The notes under the pieces were generated by a model. The model worked only from the letters and a program-made list of their open reading frames with translations. It did not search any database and was not told where the DNA came from. From Verrucomicrobiota bacterium (GTDB lineage: Bacteria; Verrucomicrobiota; Verrucomicrobiia; Verrucomicrobiales; Akkermansiaceae), in contig RDYF01000032.1 in NCBI GenBank assembly GCA_004293285.1, positions 1 to 45,338 on the forward strand: DNA of 45,338 bases, in the 5' to 3' direction. This document shows, piece after piece, positions 25,007-34,873 of the stretch. The first letter of the stretch is position 1. Each line of letters starts with the position of its first letter. The position numbers and the translations under genes were made by a program.

Positions 25007-27598
25007 ATGCATCATCGTCTCATTTCTTTGACCAGCATCCTAGCCCTGATGCTCCCATGGCTTTGCGCCCAGACGCCCAATCCGTCACTGCCGGGACAAG
25101 CAGGAGTAGAGCGTTTCTCGCAGCCACCCATTCCCGTGCCGCCAGCGGTTACGGCGCCTGATGCCGCTGCTCCTGGAGGGGCTCGCCCCGTGCCGAACGC
25201 TCAGGCGACGCCAGAAGCCAATGGCATTTCAGCCGATGGACGCATGCCTAACCTACCTGCAGGTCAGGACAATCGGGCGGTGAAGGCTCCCAATCCGAGC
25301 GATGTTTGCGATTTTCCATTCAATTTCCCCAAACTCAATGCGGAAGGATTGGGCTACGTCTACCGACAATTGACAGGGCGTCGTGTGGTGATGACCGCTG
25401 AGGTAAAGGACTTGGAAATCTATTTCGTGCAGCCGCCGCCGATCACATACGGAGAGGCGACAGATTTGCTCAAAGCGGCATGCTTGATGCACGGATTTGT
25501 GTTTGCTCCAGGCGGCGAGGGCTGGGATAAGCTTACCACCGCAACTCAGGGTCCCAAGCCCGGGACAGGAGAAATTCCCTTAGTGACCAGCGCTGCCGCG
25601 TTACCTGTCGGCGATGAAGTCGTGCGCTATGTCATGACTCTGAAATACATGAAACCGGATGAAGTCATGCGGGTTTTTCAAACCGTAGTGACTCAATTCA
25701 ATAGCTTTGGATCGATCGTAGCAGTGCCCAATGCTTCGGCGCTGATTATCACCGAAAACACGTCGCTGATCCGTGCCTTGATCGATCTCCAGGCGAAAAT
25801 CGATGTTCCTTCATCGAATATCGAAACGAAATTCATTCGCGTGCAATTTGGCGATGTGGAAGAACTGGCTGCGACATTGAACGAAATTTTCACGGCCCAA
25901 AACGCCAGCCAAAGCACCGCCGGGGTGCAGCGTGTTGCGCAACCGGCAGCTGCGCCTGGCGGACAAGCTGCTGCCGCGAACACTGCGACGGGTGGCTCCA
26001 CCGCTGGGGAAGCGCCGCCGATCCAAATTGTTCCTGATATCCGTACCAATCGAATTTTTGTGATGGCGAGGCCCTTGGATTTGGTGTTCATTGAAAGTCT
26101 GGTTAAGGAGTTCGATGCCCCATCGGATCAGCGTAATTTCTTGCGGCGCAAGCTGAAGTTTTTGGCAGTAGCTGACTTCTTAGACGTAGCCAGCGATGCC
26201 CTGAGTCGGGCTTTTGGAGGAAGTGCCGATGGCGGCTCGGCCTCTACAGGTGGCAGAGCGGCCACAAGCACCAATCTTGGTCGTGGTGCGGGGACCAATC
26301 GTTCATCGACCAACAACAATAGCAATCGCTCAACAGCGCTGAACCAAGCGGGTGGCAATCAGTTTGGTGGCAACAACTCAGGAACCGGAGGCAACAGTGG
26401 AGGATCCAACTTGAGTGGACCTGAGGTCGATACCAAGCCGGTATCAGTTCTCGTAGGGCGCACGCTTTTGGTGGCCGACAACATCACCAACTCCATTGTG
26501 GTGCAGGGCCCGCCAGCAGGGGTGGAGATCATCAACAATCTTTTGGATGAAATCGATGTCAAAGCCGATCAGGTCATGATCTCGACAGTCTTTGGCCAAC
26601 TTACGCTCAGCAATGATTTGGAATACGGGCTTGAATGGTTCAAGAGATTGGGAGACGACAACGTCGCAGGTTCGATAGGTGGGTTGTTGCCATTGACGGG
26701 TACGACGGCATCGACGACCGACAACATTTTCACCACAACCAATCCTTTGAATCTTGGCACCAATGGAGGTTTGGGAGTCTATGGCAAAATGGGCAATAAT
26801 TTGAATGCGTTTCTCAAAGCATTACAAGAAACGGGCGATTTTAACGTGATCTCTCGACCAACGATCTTTACCGCTAACAACCAAAAAGGCTTTATTTCGA
26901 GTGGACAACAAATTGCAGTTCCTTCGAATAGTTTCAACGGTGGCTTAAATGGTGGTCAGAGCACGAACATTGAGTATCGTGATGTCGTGTTGTCTTTAGA
27001 AGTGGTGCCATTGGTCAATTCAAAAGATGAGGTCACGTTGCAGATCTCCTTGATCAGTCAGGGTGTTGGCCAGAACCGTCAGATTGGTTCGGGCGAAAAT
27101 GCTTTTGCTGTGCCTGACATCATCAGTCGTGAATTACTGACCACGGTAACGGTGCCCAACAACCAAACGGTGGTTCTGGGAGGCTTGATCACGGAAGAAA
27201 CGAGCAAGGCCGTGAAAGGCGTGCCTTTTGTCAGCCAGATTCCTGGAATTGGGAAATTGTTTTCGAGCACAACCGATAAGAAATCTCGCAATGAGTTGGT
27301 GATTTTCATTCAGCCGAAAGTGATTCGCGACGAGCGGTCGATGGTAGTGGCCAATCAGGACATGGATCGACGATATGAGATGTCGGGCCAAATTCGCGAA
27401 ATGGATGAGTCGAGCGTGTTGCCCATAGTCCCGGTTGACGAGCAGTTGCCTGATCCACAAACGCTAACAGCGGAGCCTGTTGCCGGAGAGGTCACAGCAA
27501 ACTCTGCAAAAGCCAAGGTGCCGCAAGCTGCGGTGCCGCCGAATCCCGAGAAAAAATCCTCGTTCTGGGACAAAATTCGCAAGAAGAATAAGGAATAA
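25007..27598 (+). CDS. gspD: Type II secretion secretin GspD
   Basis: The secretin forms the outer-membrane channel of type II secretion. The 863-residue protein has a signal peptide (1-21) and a Pro/Ala linker. N-domains follow (about 100-170, 205-266, 272-370 and 380-520, the last three being N1-N3-like repeats). The secretin core (about 520-775) has VVLGGLITEE (722-731) and SQIPGIGKLF (743-752), the latter a secretin hallmark. Two low-complexity inserts interrupt the N-domains: Ala/Gly/Thr-rich at 298-337 and Gly/Asn/Ser-rich at 404-470. The C terminus ends in basic SFWDKIRKKNKE. The next gene starts 3 bp after the stop. Confidence 0.95.
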   Translation: MHHRLISLTSILALMLPWLCAQTPNPSLPGQAGVERFSQPPIPVPPAVTAPDAAAPGGARPVPNAQATPEANGISADGRMPNLPAGQDNRAVKAPNPSDVCDFPFNFPKLNAEGLGYVYRQLTGRRVVMTAEVKDLEIYFVQPPPITYGEATDLLKAACLMHGFVFAPGGEGWDKLTTATQGPKPGTGEIPLVTSAAALPVGDEVVRYVMTLKYMKPDEVMRVFQTVVTQFNSFGSIVAVPNASALIITENTSLIRALIDLQAKIDVPSSNIETKFIRVQFGDVEELAATLNEIFTAQNASQSTAGVQRVAQPAAAPGGQAAAANTATGGSTAGEAPPIQIVPDIRTNRIFVMARPLDLVFIESLVKEFDAPSDQRNFLRRKLKFLAVADFLDVASDALSRAFGGSADGGSASTGGRAATSTNLGRGAGTNRSSTNNNSNRSTALNQAGGNQFGGNNSGTGGNSGGSNLSGPEVDTKPVSVLVGRTLLVADNITNSIVVQGPPAGVEIINNLLDEIDVKADQVMISTVFGQLTLSNDLEYGLEWFKRLGDDNVAGSIGGLLPLTGTTASTTDNIFTTTNPLNLGTNGGLGVYGKMGNNLNAFLKALQETGDFNVISRPTIFTANNQKGFISSGQQIAVPSNSFNGGLNGGQSTNIEYRDVVLSLEVVPLVNSKDEVTLQISLISQGVGQNRQIGSGENAFAVPDIISRELLTTVTVPNNQTVVLGGLITEETSKAVKGVPFVSQIPGIGKLFSSTTDKKSRNELVIFIQPKVIRDERSMVVANQDMDRRYEMSGQIREMDESSVLPIVPVDEQLPDPQTLTAEPVAGEVTANSAKAKVPQAAVPPNPEKKSSFWDKIRKKNKE

Positions 27599-27601
27599 CT
27601 G

Positions 27602-28459
27602 ATGAGCGAACTAGCGGTTGATATCCAACATTTGGTCAAAGACTTTCGGGTGGTTCGCAAGGGCGCGACCTCCTTTCGAGCTGTGGATGACGTTTCGCTC
27701 CAAATCCGTGCGGGAGAGGTCTATGGCTTGATTGGTCCAAACGGATCGGGCAAGTCCACAACAATGAAGGCCTTGCTCGGTTTGGTTGCTCCGACATCGG
27801 GGACTTGTGCCATTTTTGGCAAAGATTCGATGAAAGTGGACTCGCGCAACGATGTCGGTTTTTTGCCGGAAAATCCCTATTTTTACAAGCATCTTACCGG
27901 CGCCGAAACCTTGCGTTTTTATGGCAAGCTCTGTGATTTGCGAGGGAAGATGTTGGAAAGGCGAGTGGATGAACTTTTGGAATTGGTCGATTTGCAAGAT
28001 GCGCGACATCGACGTCTGGGTGGTTACTCCAAAGGCATGTTGCAGCGGATTGGGTTAGCCCAAGCGATGGTGCAGGATCCTCGATTGCTAATCCTAGATG
28101 AACCCACGGCGGGAGTGGATCCGATCGGATCGAGGCAAATTCGGGATTTGATCCTGCGTCTGCGCGATGCGGGCAAAACGGTTTTTTTGTGTTCTCATTT
28201 GCTCGAGCAAGTGCAGGAAGTGTGCGATCAGGTGGGCATCATTTTCCAAGGAAAAATGGTCAAAGAGGGGAGATTGGAAGAATTGATCGCCGTCGAACAT
28301 CAAACCGAGTTGATCCTCGAGAACGCGGATGCTGTACTGGTGGCGCAGATTCGTCAGCTGGTGGATGCAGATCCTGCGGCGCAGTGGGTGAGAAGTGGTA
28401 AACCGCGCACGACTCTGGAGCGTTTGTTTTTGGAGCATACTCAGAAAGAAAAAATCTGA
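27602..28459 (+). CDS. ABC transporter ATP-binding protein
   Basis: A 285-residue ATPase of the ABC-2 exporter type. Walker A GPNGSGKST is at 45-53, the Q-loop equivalent at LPENPYFY (88-95), the signature YSKGM at 142-146 (a variant of LSGGQ common in this group), Walker B LLILDEPTAGVDP at 162-174, and a switch His in LCSHLLEQV. It starts 3 bp after the secretin stop and its stop overlaps the permease start by one base, so it belongs to the same transcript as the secretion genes. The substrate is unknown. GldA/NatA-type relatives are closest by feel. Confidence 0.93.
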   Translation: MSELAVDIQHLVKDFRVVRKGATSFRAVDDVSLQIRAGEVYGLIGPNGSGKSTTMKALLGLVAPTSGTCAIFGKDSMKVDSRNDVGFLPENPYFYKHLTGAETLRFYGKLCDLRGKMLERRVDELLELVDLQDARHRRLGGYSKGMLQRIGLAQAMVQDPRLLILDEPTAGVDPIGSRQIRDLILRLRDAGKTVFLCSHLLEQVQEVCDQVGIIFQGKMVKEGRLEELIAVEHQTELILENADAVLVAQIRQLVDADPAAQWVRSGKPRTTLERLFLEHTQKEKI

Positions 28460-29385
28460 TGGAAGAAAAGAGTCAAAAAAGCAATCGATGGTTGAAACCG
28501 CGGCGCGTGATGGTGATCGCCTTGAACACTTTTACGCAGCTGGCGAGGATGAAGGTGTTTTACTTCCTCATGATCTTTGCTGTCATCGCATTGGTAGCGC
28601 AGTTTCTCGATTTGCCGCAATACAGCGGTCCAGAGGCGGTTTACACGGGAGAGTTGCAATTGCTCAAGGGCTGGTGTCTTGGAGTGATGAAGCTCTTTGC
28701 CTTAGTCTTCGCCATCGCCGCGACGGCGTTGTTGTTGCCTAAGGACATTGAAGATCGAACACTCTACACCATTCTCGCCAAGCCGGTGCCACGCTTGGAT
28801 TATTTGGTGGGCAAATTGCTTGGTGTGCTGCTGTTGATTGGCGTTTCGCTGCTGTTGATGAACGTCATGATGACATTGGTTTTGAGCTATCGGACGAGTG
28901 CATTGATGGATCAACAAATCGAAATGGCCGTGGCGCGCGGTTGGTCGGATGCAGCTGTGGCGTCGTTAAAGCAAGAAATTTCCGCGCAGGGAGTTACCTT
29001 GTCGCTGCAATATGGAGTGATTGCCATTTTTCTCCAAGCTTCGATCATCGGCGCGGTGTCGCTATTGCTGTCGACATTTTCGACGAGTACCTTGTTTACC
29101 ATCATGGTTTCGTTTTTGTCGTATCTGGCGGGCAGTTTTCAATCCGACGCTGCCGAGTTCTATCGGGCCACGGCAAATGCTGGCACGACTACAGCGAGCG
29201 CCTGGGTGATGAAATTGGTGGCATTGATTTTTCCTAACTACCAATTGTTCAACATCACCGACGCCGCGATTCAGGGGCAAAGCATTGCATTCGGGGCGGT
29301 GTCGAGTTTGGCTGGATTGAGCCTGTTTTACGTGGTGCTTTACACCTTGCTGTCGTGGTTTGTATTCTCGGATAAAGAGTTTTGA
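28459..29385 (+). CDS. ABC-2 type transporter permease
   Basis: A 308-residue integral membrane protein with about six membrane segments (for example around 33-50, 78-95, 117-140, 185-210, 215-235 and 280-302). The segment DIEDRTLYTILAKPVPRLDYLVGKLLGV is the classic ABC-2 permease motif after the second helix. It starts with a TGATG overlap on the preceding ATPase and forms the transporter with it. No substrate-binding protein is present, consistent with an exporter. Confidence 0.9.
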   Translation: MEEKSQKSNRWLKPRRVMVIALNTFTQLARMKVFYFLMIFAVIALVAQFLDLPQYSGPEAVYTGELQLLKGWCLGVMKLFALVFAIAATALLLPKDIEDRTLYTILAKPVPRLDYLVGKLLGVLLLIGVSLLLMNVMMTLVLSYRTSALMDQQIEMAVARGWSDAAVASLKQEISAQGVTLSLQYGVIAIFLQASIIGAVSLLLSTFSTSTLFTIMVSFLSYLAGSFQSDAAEFYRATANAGTTTASAWVMKLVALIFPNYQLFNITDAAIQGQSIAFGAVSSLAGLSLFYVVLYTLLSWFVFSDKEF

Positions 29386-29390
29386 TCAAC

Positions 29391-30281
29391 ATGCATGGGG
29401 CCCGACAACTGTTTTTGGTCTTGCTGATCCTACTTCTCGCGGGGTGGGTTAAAGAGCCGTGGGAACGACAGACCCAGCAAACGTTCGTGACGGCAGGTTG
29501 GCTCGATCCATCACTGGAGGTAGGAGTGAAGGAAAAAATTGGTCAAACATGCGCGGCGGTAGCGCTTGGTGGCTTGCGATCCGTGGTTGCCACTTTCTTG
29601 CATCTCGCGGCATTTGGTTCCTTTGAAGATCGGGAGTGGGCGAAGTTGTGTGATCAGTTCGACTTGATTGTCGCCCTGCAGCCACGCACTCCCTACTATT
29701 GGGATGTGGGGGCTTGGCACATGGCCTACAATGCGGCGGTCGATTATCGCGAACGCGAAGAATTGCCGGCAGCGCGACGTGAGGCTTTGCATCGCAATTA
29801 TGTTCTGAAAGGTCGGGCTTTTCTCGAGCGTGGGATCGTCAATAATCCGGATGACTGGACATTGCTTTCGAGTTTGGGGAGATTCTATGGGAATCCCTCC
29901 AAGTATCCCGATTTTGAGAAGTCGGCGGCGGCTTACGAAAGGGCGTGGAAAACGGGTAGAGCTCGTCACTTCGAAGCCCGAGCATGGCTTTACAGTCTCG
30001 CGCGTGCCGAGAATCGACAACAAGAGGCGCTGCAATTGGCGCGGAAATTGTATGCTCGCGAGGGCAATCGTGTCGACTCGCTTTGCTGTCTGCTTTTCGT
30101 GCTCGAATGGAGTCAACCTGGTGCGCCTAGCACAGCGACTTTGATTGCGCGTTGTTTTCCCGATGAGTTGCAGGCCCAGCGAATGTTGCGAACCTATGCG
30201 CAAAACAATGCCGAAATGTTGCCGACACAGGGCGTGGATCAGGCACTGCAATGGCTGGATCAACGTCTTTCCAAGCCCTAG
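29391..30281 (+). CDS. TPR-like envelope protein of unknown function
   Basis: The 296-residue product has a hydrophobic N-terminal segment (about 5-19), then helical repeats: AFLERGIVNNPDDWTLLSSLGRFY, YERAWKTGRARHFEARAWLYSLAR and ALQLARKLYAREG fit degenerate TPR units (about 145-255). An in-frame TTG at 29382 overlaps the permease stop and is an alternative start. It is the last gene of the run beginning at gspG, so it may assist the ABC transporter or be an independent scaffold; the sequence does not say. A conserved WDVGAWHMAYN motif lies in the middle (about 104-114). Confidence 0.7.
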   Translation: MHGARQLFLVLLILLLAGWVKEPWERQTQQTFVTAGWLDPSLEVGVKEKIGQTCAAVALGGLRSVVATFLHLAAFGSFEDREWAKLCDQFDLIVALQPRTPYYWDVGAWHMAYNAAVDYREREELPAARREALHRNYVLKGRAFLERGIVNNPDDWTLLSSLGRFYGNPSKYPDFEKSAAAYERAWKTGRARHFEARAWLYSLARAENRQQEALQLARKLYAREGNRVDSLCCLLFVLEWSQPGAPSTATLIARCFPDELQAQRMLRTYAQNNAEMLPTQGVDQALQWLDQRLSKP

Positions 30282-30374
30282 AAAATGGTTTTTTGTCTGG
30301 TTTTTCATAGTTAGACTCGACACGTGCCCCTCGGCTGTCGCAAGATGGCGAACCGATTCTTTTCCTACGAAGTC

Positions 30375-31097
30375 ATGCGTTTTGCTCTTTTTGCTGATAT
30401 TCACGCGAACCTTGAAGCTCTGGAGGCTGTGTTAGCCGATGCCCGAGAACAAGGCTGCACGGACTTTGTCTGCTTGGGAGATGTGGTCGGCTACAATGCC
30501 AATCCGGCAGAGTGTCTGGAGATTGTGCGCTCCTTGGGCTGTCCAGTGGTCAAAGGCAATCACGATGAGGATGCTGCAGGGGATCATTCGCTCGACACGA
30601 TGAATCCGACAGCGGCCAACGCATTGATGTGGACGCGTGAGCAGCTCACAGAAGAGCAGCGCGAGTGGTTGCGTCGCTTGCGTATGGTGCGTCAGGTTGC
30701 TGACTTTACCATTGTCCACAGCACCCTGGATCAACCCACTCATTGGAACTATGTGACCAATCGCTTCGACGCGACCTCAAATTTTTCTTATCAATTCACT
30801 CAAGTGTGTTTTCACGGACACACTCACGTGCCGCGCGTGTATGTGAAAGACAGTAAGGTTCATGAAGTTCCTGCGGAGTCCGTGGTGATTGAGCCGAAGT
30901 CCAAGTATTTCATCAACGTAGGTTCTGTGGGGCAGCCGCGCGACGGAGATTGGCGTGCGAGCTACGCGATCTATGATCCTGCGAGTTCTCTGATCGTTTT
31001 TCGACGGGTTGAATATGATATCATGAAGACTCAGCAAAAAATTCTCGATGCTGGGTTGCCTGAAATGTTGGCTTCACGACTTGCCGATGGGCGTTGA
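30375..31097 (+). CDS. YfcE/MJ0936-type metallophosphoesterase
   Basis: A 240-residue calcineurin-fold phosphoesterase with the metal-binding signatures in order: DIHAN (8-12), GDVVGYNANP (35-44), GNHDE (61-65) and, near the C terminus, HGHTHVP. Members act on phosphodiesters or phosphoproteins; the substrate here is unknown. I chose the ATG at 30375 because the fold begins immediately after it; an upstream GTG at 30324 would add 17 residues with no family match. It stands alone, 60 bp before lpxA on the same strand. Confidence 0.92.
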   Translation: MRFALFADIHANLEALEAVLADAREQGCTDFVCLGDVVGYNANPAECLEIVRSLGCPVVKGNHDEDAAGDHSLDTMNPTAANALMWTREQLTEEQREWLRRLRMVRQVADFTIVHSTLDQPTHWNYVTNRFDATSNFSYQFTQVCFHGHTHVPRVYVKDSKVHEVPAESVVIEPKSKYFINVGSVGQPRDGDWRASYAIYDPASSLIVFRRVEYDIMKTQQKILDAGLPEMLASRLADGR

Positions 31098-31157
31098 GAG
31101 TGGTCGTTCGCACCACCTGCGATTAGGGTCGCAAAAATCCATTTATCCGTTAAAGTC

Positions 31158-31934
31158 ATGAAAATCCATCCCACAGCGATCATTTCACCTCAAGCGAAGC
31201 TAGGCGTCGATGTCGTCATTGGTCCTTATTGCGTGATCGGCGAGGGTGTGCAACTGGGGGATCGATGCGTATTGCATTCTCATGTGGTGATCGATGGTCC
31301 AAGCAGAATTGGTGATGACAACGAGTTTTTCCCTTTTGCCGTGATTGGTGGGAAAACTCAGGATTTGAAATATCTTGGGGAACCGACAGGTCTTGAGATT
31401 GGTCACCACAATGTTTTTCGAGAAAACGCTACGGTGCATCGAAGCACCAAAGAGGGTCCACCTACACGCATAGGCGATCACAATCTTTTGCTTTGCTACG
31501 CTCACGTGGCACATGACTGCCAGGTAGGGAATCACGTCATCATGTCGAACAATGGCACGCTGGCGGGACATGTGGTGGTGGAAGATCATGCCATCATCTC
31601 TGGACTGTCGGCGGTGCATCAGTTTTGCCGCATTGGCCAGCATTCGATCACGGGTGGTTGCTCCAAGATCGTTCAAGACGTCCCTCCTTTCATGATTGTC
31701 GATGGCAATCCCGGAGTCACTCGCGGCTTAAATCAAGTAGGTTTGCAGCGTCGAGGTTTTTCAGAACAAGATTTGCGCGCGTTGAAGTCGGCTTACAAGC
31801 AGCTGTTTCTCAAAAAAGATCACAACATGTCGATAGCCATCAGTGCGCTGAAAGCAACTTCTGCCGCGAGCAATCCGCATGTCGCCTCGCTCATCCACTT
31901 TGTCGAAACCTCGGACCGTGGCGTGACGCGTTGA
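31158..31934 (+). CDS. lpxA: UDP-N-acetylglucosamine O-acyltransferase LpxA
   Basis: LpxA transfers a hydroxyacyl chain from ACP to UDP-GlcNAc, the first step of lipid A synthesis. The 258-residue protein shows the left-handed beta-helix hexapeptide repeats, from IHPTAIISPQAKLG onward. The catalytic His is His119 in YAHVAHDC, matching E. coli His125. The C-terminal helical domain begins near residue 190. Its presence implies a lipopolysaccharide outer membrane. lpxB, lpxD and fabZ are not nearby, so the gene stands apart from the usual cluster. Confidence 0.95.
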   Translation: MKIHPTAIISPQAKLGVDVVIGPYCVIGEGVQLGDRCVLHSHVVIDGPSRIGDDNEFFPFAVIGGKTQDLKYLGEPTGLEIGHHNVFRENATVHRSTKEGPPTRIGDHNLLLCYAHVAHDCQVGNHVIMSNNGTLAGHVVVEDHAIISGLSAVHQFCRIGQHSITGGCSKIVQDVPPFMIVDGNPGVTRGLNQVGLQRRGFSEQDLRALKSAYKQLFLKKDHNMSIAISALKATSAASNPHVASLIHFVETSDRGVTR

Positions 31935-31975
31935 GAGGTCCGCTGTTCACTTTGGATCATTTTCTACGATCTTTC

Positions 31976-32004
31976 TTGACATTTGGCTTGATATCTCCTA
32001 GTTT
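31976..32004 (+). promoter_or_regulatory. Predicted sigma-70 promoter of rpoD
   Basis: A perfect TTGACA (31976-31981) is followed after 17 bp by TAGTTT (31999-32004), which keeps the three most conserved -10 positions. It lies about 88 bp before the rpoD ATG and leaves a long untranslated leader. Confidence 0.55.
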
Positions 32005-32091
32005 CCGCGCGCTCGACGTAAGTCAAGCCCCACACTAGGTGAATTTTGTACAATTGTTTCACCTTCTGATTGTTCGGACCTATTACTACCT

Positions 32092-34098
32092 ATGGCCACT
32101 AAGAAAGCAACGCCCCAAGCCGTCAAATCTCCCTCAAAGACTAGTGCAAAATCTGCCCCTGTGGAAAAAAGTGCGGCGTCGAAGGCGAAGCCTGTCGTTG
32201 CGAAGCCTGCCGTTGCGAAAAAAGCAGAGCCTCAGAAGAAGGGGACAGGAGAAGAAAAAGTCGCGGCCAAAAAGCCTACAGTGAAAGCTGCCGACAAAGC
32301 GGAGGCTCCGAAGAAAGGGGTTGTGGCCTCGGCGGAAAAATCTCTTAACAAAGTTGCAGTCAAGCCTGCGAGCAAGACTTCCGCGACGGCCCCGACTGCG
32401 GCTGCTGCCAAGAAAACCAAGCCCGAAGCGGCGGTGGAAGTGGTCGAACCGAAAAAGGCCACGAAGAAAGGCGGCAAGGACAAGCCGCGCATTCACACGC
32501 CAGAAATTCAGGAGAAAATCCGTGAGTTGATCAAGCTGGCGAAAGAGCAGGAATACCTGACTTACGACGACATCAACGAAATTTTGCCGAACAACATTGT
32601 CGATCCCAATGACGTGGAAGCCATCATGGAACAGCTGCGTTCGATGGAATTCGACATCATCGACGCCTCCGAGGTGGATCGCTTTAAGGATCGTCGTAGT
32701 GACGACAGCGAGCTTGACGAAGATGACAACAAAGGTGAGCAGAAGCTCGACATCCTAGACGACCCTGTTCGGATGTATCTCAAGCAAATGGGGCAAGTGC
32801 CTCTCCTGACCCGTGAGCAAGAGGTGGAGATCAGCAAGCGCATTGAAGATGCCGAAATTGAGGTGGCGCGTCATTTGCATGTGTTTGGTTTCATGCATCT
32901 CGATTACCTCGATCTGGCTGACAAGCTGATCAAAGGAAAAGAGCGTTTTGACCGTGTGATTCTCGACAAAAAAATCGAGAGCCGCGAGCGTTACATGAAA
33001 GGTCTTCCGCGACTTTGCGAACAACTCAAGACCTTGCACGCCGATACCGACGATTTGTTCCGTCAAATTTCTTCCAAAAACCCGCGCAGCTTGAAAAAAT
33101 TGCAGGAGGAATTTGCGAAGAATCTCGCCAACTTGAATCGTCATTACACCAAGTTTTATTTCAAACAGAAAGTCATCGAAGATTTCTGTGAGAAAGTAGA
33201 GGACTACCAGCAAAAATTCTGGCGTTATACGCGCAAAATTCAATCGAATCCTGAAGACAAAGCGGCGCAGAATGTGTTGCGTGAATTGCAGCAGCATGCC
33301 TGGCAGACGACCGAAACCTTTGATCAGGCGCACGCTCAGTTGCGTCATTGGATGAAAACGGCATTGAAAGCCAAAACGGAAATGGTGGAAGCGAATTTGC
33401 GCTTGGTCATTTCTATCGCCAAAAAATACACCAACCGTGGACTTTCTTTCCTCGATCTCATTCAGGAAGGTAACATGGGCTTGATGAAGGCTGTCGAAAA
33501 ATTTGAATACCGTCGTGGTTATAAATTTTCGACCTACGCGACGTGGTGGATTCGTCAGGCGATTACGCGTTCGATTGCCGACCAAGCACGCACGATCCGA
33601 ATTCCGGTTCACATGATTGAAACCATCAACAAGCTCATGCGTGTGCAGAAGCAGTTGGTGCAAGAGTATGGTCGCGAGCCTTCCCCTGAGGAAATCGCTG
33701 AGGAAATCCATTTGCCTGTTGAGCGTGTTCGTGCGGTGTTGAAAATGGCACAGCAACCGATTTCGCTGCAAGCACCGGTGGGTGATAGCGATGATACTTC
33801 GTTTGGCGACTTCATTGAAGATAAGTCTGCCGACAACCCGATGGAAGAAGCGGGCTTTTCGATGTTGAAAGATAAGATCAAGGACGTGCTGGACAGCTTG
33901 ACCGAGCGTGAGCGCGAAGTGCTGGAGCAGCGCTTTGGTTTGAAAGACGGATATTCTCGCACCTTAGAAGAAGTAGGACGTCAGTTCCAAGTGACGCGCG
34001 AGCGCATTCGTCAGATTGAAGCCAAGGCCTTGCGCAAGATGCGTCACCCCACACGCATTCGTAAGCTCGAAGGCTTTATCGAGCTTCCTGGGGCTTAA
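32092..34098 (+). CDS. rpoD: Housekeeping RNA polymerase sigma factor RpoD (sigma-70)
   Basis: The primary sigma factor, 668 residues. Region 1.1 lies at about 137-195, region 1.2 at 222-255 ([17 protein letters not shown]), region 2 at 424-500 ([16 protein letters not shown], the -10 recognition and melting part with [14 protein letters not shown]), region 3 at about 500-580, and region 4 at about 595-660 (helix-turn-helix with [23 protein letters not shown]). A non-conserved helical insert sits between 1.2 and 2.1. In front of region 1.1 is an extra tail of about 133 residues made mostly of Lys, Ala, Pro, Val and Thr, like a histone H1 tail. No Shine-Dalgarno sequence is seen. rex follows after 23 bp. 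Confidence 0.97.
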   Translation: MATKKATPQAVKSPSKTSAKSAPVEKSAASKAKPVVAKPAVAKKAEPQKKGTGEEKVAAKKPTVKAADKAEAPKKGVVASAEKSLNKVAVKPASKTSATAPTAAAAKKTKPEAAVEVVEPKKATKKGGKDKPRIHTPEIQEKIRELIKLAKEQEYLTYDDINEILPNNIVDPNDVEAIMEQLRSMEFDIIDASEVDRFKDRRSDDSELDEDDNKGEQKLDILDDPVRMYLKQMGQVPLLTREQEVEISKRIEDAEIEVARHLHVFGFMHLDYLDLADKLIKGKERFDRVILDKKIESRERYMKGLPRLCEQLKTLHADTDDLFRQISSKNPRSLKKLQEEFAKNLANLNRHYTKFYFKQKVIEDFCEKVEDYQQKFWRYTRKIQSNPEDKAAQNVLRELQQHAWQTTETFDQAHAQLRHWMKTALKAKTEMVEANLRLVISIAKKYTNRGLSFLDLIQEGNMGLMKAVEKFEYRRGYKFSTYATWWIRQAITRSIADQARTIRIPVHMIETINKLMRVQKQLVQEYGREPSPEEIAEEIHLPVERVRAVLKMAQQPISLQAPVGDSDDTSFGDFIEDKSADNPMEEAGFSMLKDKIKDVLDSLTEREREVLEQRFGLKDGYSRTLEEVGRQFQVTRERIRQIEAKALRKMRHPTRIRKLEGFIELPGA

Positions 34099-34121
34099 TC
34101 ATTGCTCTCCATTGACGCGCT

Positions 34122-34745
34122 ATGTCGGAAAAGAGTGCTATTCCTAAGAAGGTGATTTATCGCCTTTCCACTTATTACCGCTGTCTTCAGCGGTTGGCGG
34201 AGAATGGGCTCGAAACAGTGAGTTCTGGCACCCTTGCGAAAGCAGCGGGTGTCAATTCTTCGCAGCTGCGCAAGGACATCACGTATCTTGGACAATGGGG
34301 CACACGTGGTTTGGGATATCCTGTCGAGACTTTGATGAGCGCCTTGCGAGAAGTGCTCCGACAGGAAAAACTGCAACCAGTCATTCTCGTGGGGGCTGGC
34401 AATCTTGGTTCGGCCTTGTTGCGCTATCAAGGATTCCAGAAGGAAGGCTTTGAGGTGGTTGCCGCTTTTGATAGCGACATCGAATCCGCCCGCAAAAGAG
34501 GTCTCGAAATCCCGCTCTATTCGGATGATGAGTTGGATGACTTTTTGCAGAAAAATCCCGTGCGTTTAGCCATCTTGTGCGTTCCTGCGGAATTTGCGCA
34601 AGGGGTAACCAACCGACTCGTGCGGGCGGGGGTGCAAGGAATATTGAACTTTTCACCCGCCGTTTTGGAGGTGCCTAAGGACATCGTCGTCAATCGGGTC
34701 GATCTCGCTTCTGAGTTGGAAAATCTTAGCTTTTTCATTCGTTAG
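34122..34745 (+). CDS. rex: Redox-sensing transcriptional repressor Rex
   Basis: Rex binds DNA when the NADH/NAD ratio is low and represses fermentation and respiration genes. The 207-residue protein has an N-terminal winged helix (about 1-80) ending in SSQLRKDITYLGQWGTRGLGYPV, a Rex signature, and a Rossmann domain with GAGNLG (91-96). The ending with LENLSFFIR is typical. It begins 23 bp after rpoD and may share its transcript. I found no convincing Rex operator (TTGTGAA-type palindrome) in the window. Confidence 0.93.
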   Translation: MSEKSAIPKKVIYRLSTYYRCLQRLAENGLETVSSGTLAKAAGVNSSQLRKDITYLGQWGTRGLGYPVETLMSALREVLRQEKLQPVILVGAGNLGSALLRYQGFQKEGFEVVAAFDSDIESARKRGLEIPLYSDDELDDFLQKNPVRLAILCVPAEFAQGVTNRLVRAGVQGILNFSPAVLEVPKDIVVNRVDLASELENLSFFIR

Positions 34746-34873
34746 AATTTCGGGTATTCACTGTAGCAAAATATGCACAATGAATAACAGGATCGCGGTA
34801 GAGCGAAATTGCATGGTGGAGCATGCTGTCGTTGAACTTCGACGCAAGTTCGAAGCGCAACAAAGATACTACC

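Noticed and set aside
34832..34855. Rex operator upstream of the outer-membrane protein gene
   Set aside because: The inverted repeats there (GAACTT/AAGTTC and CTTCG/CGAAG) do not match the TTGTGAA-type Rex site.
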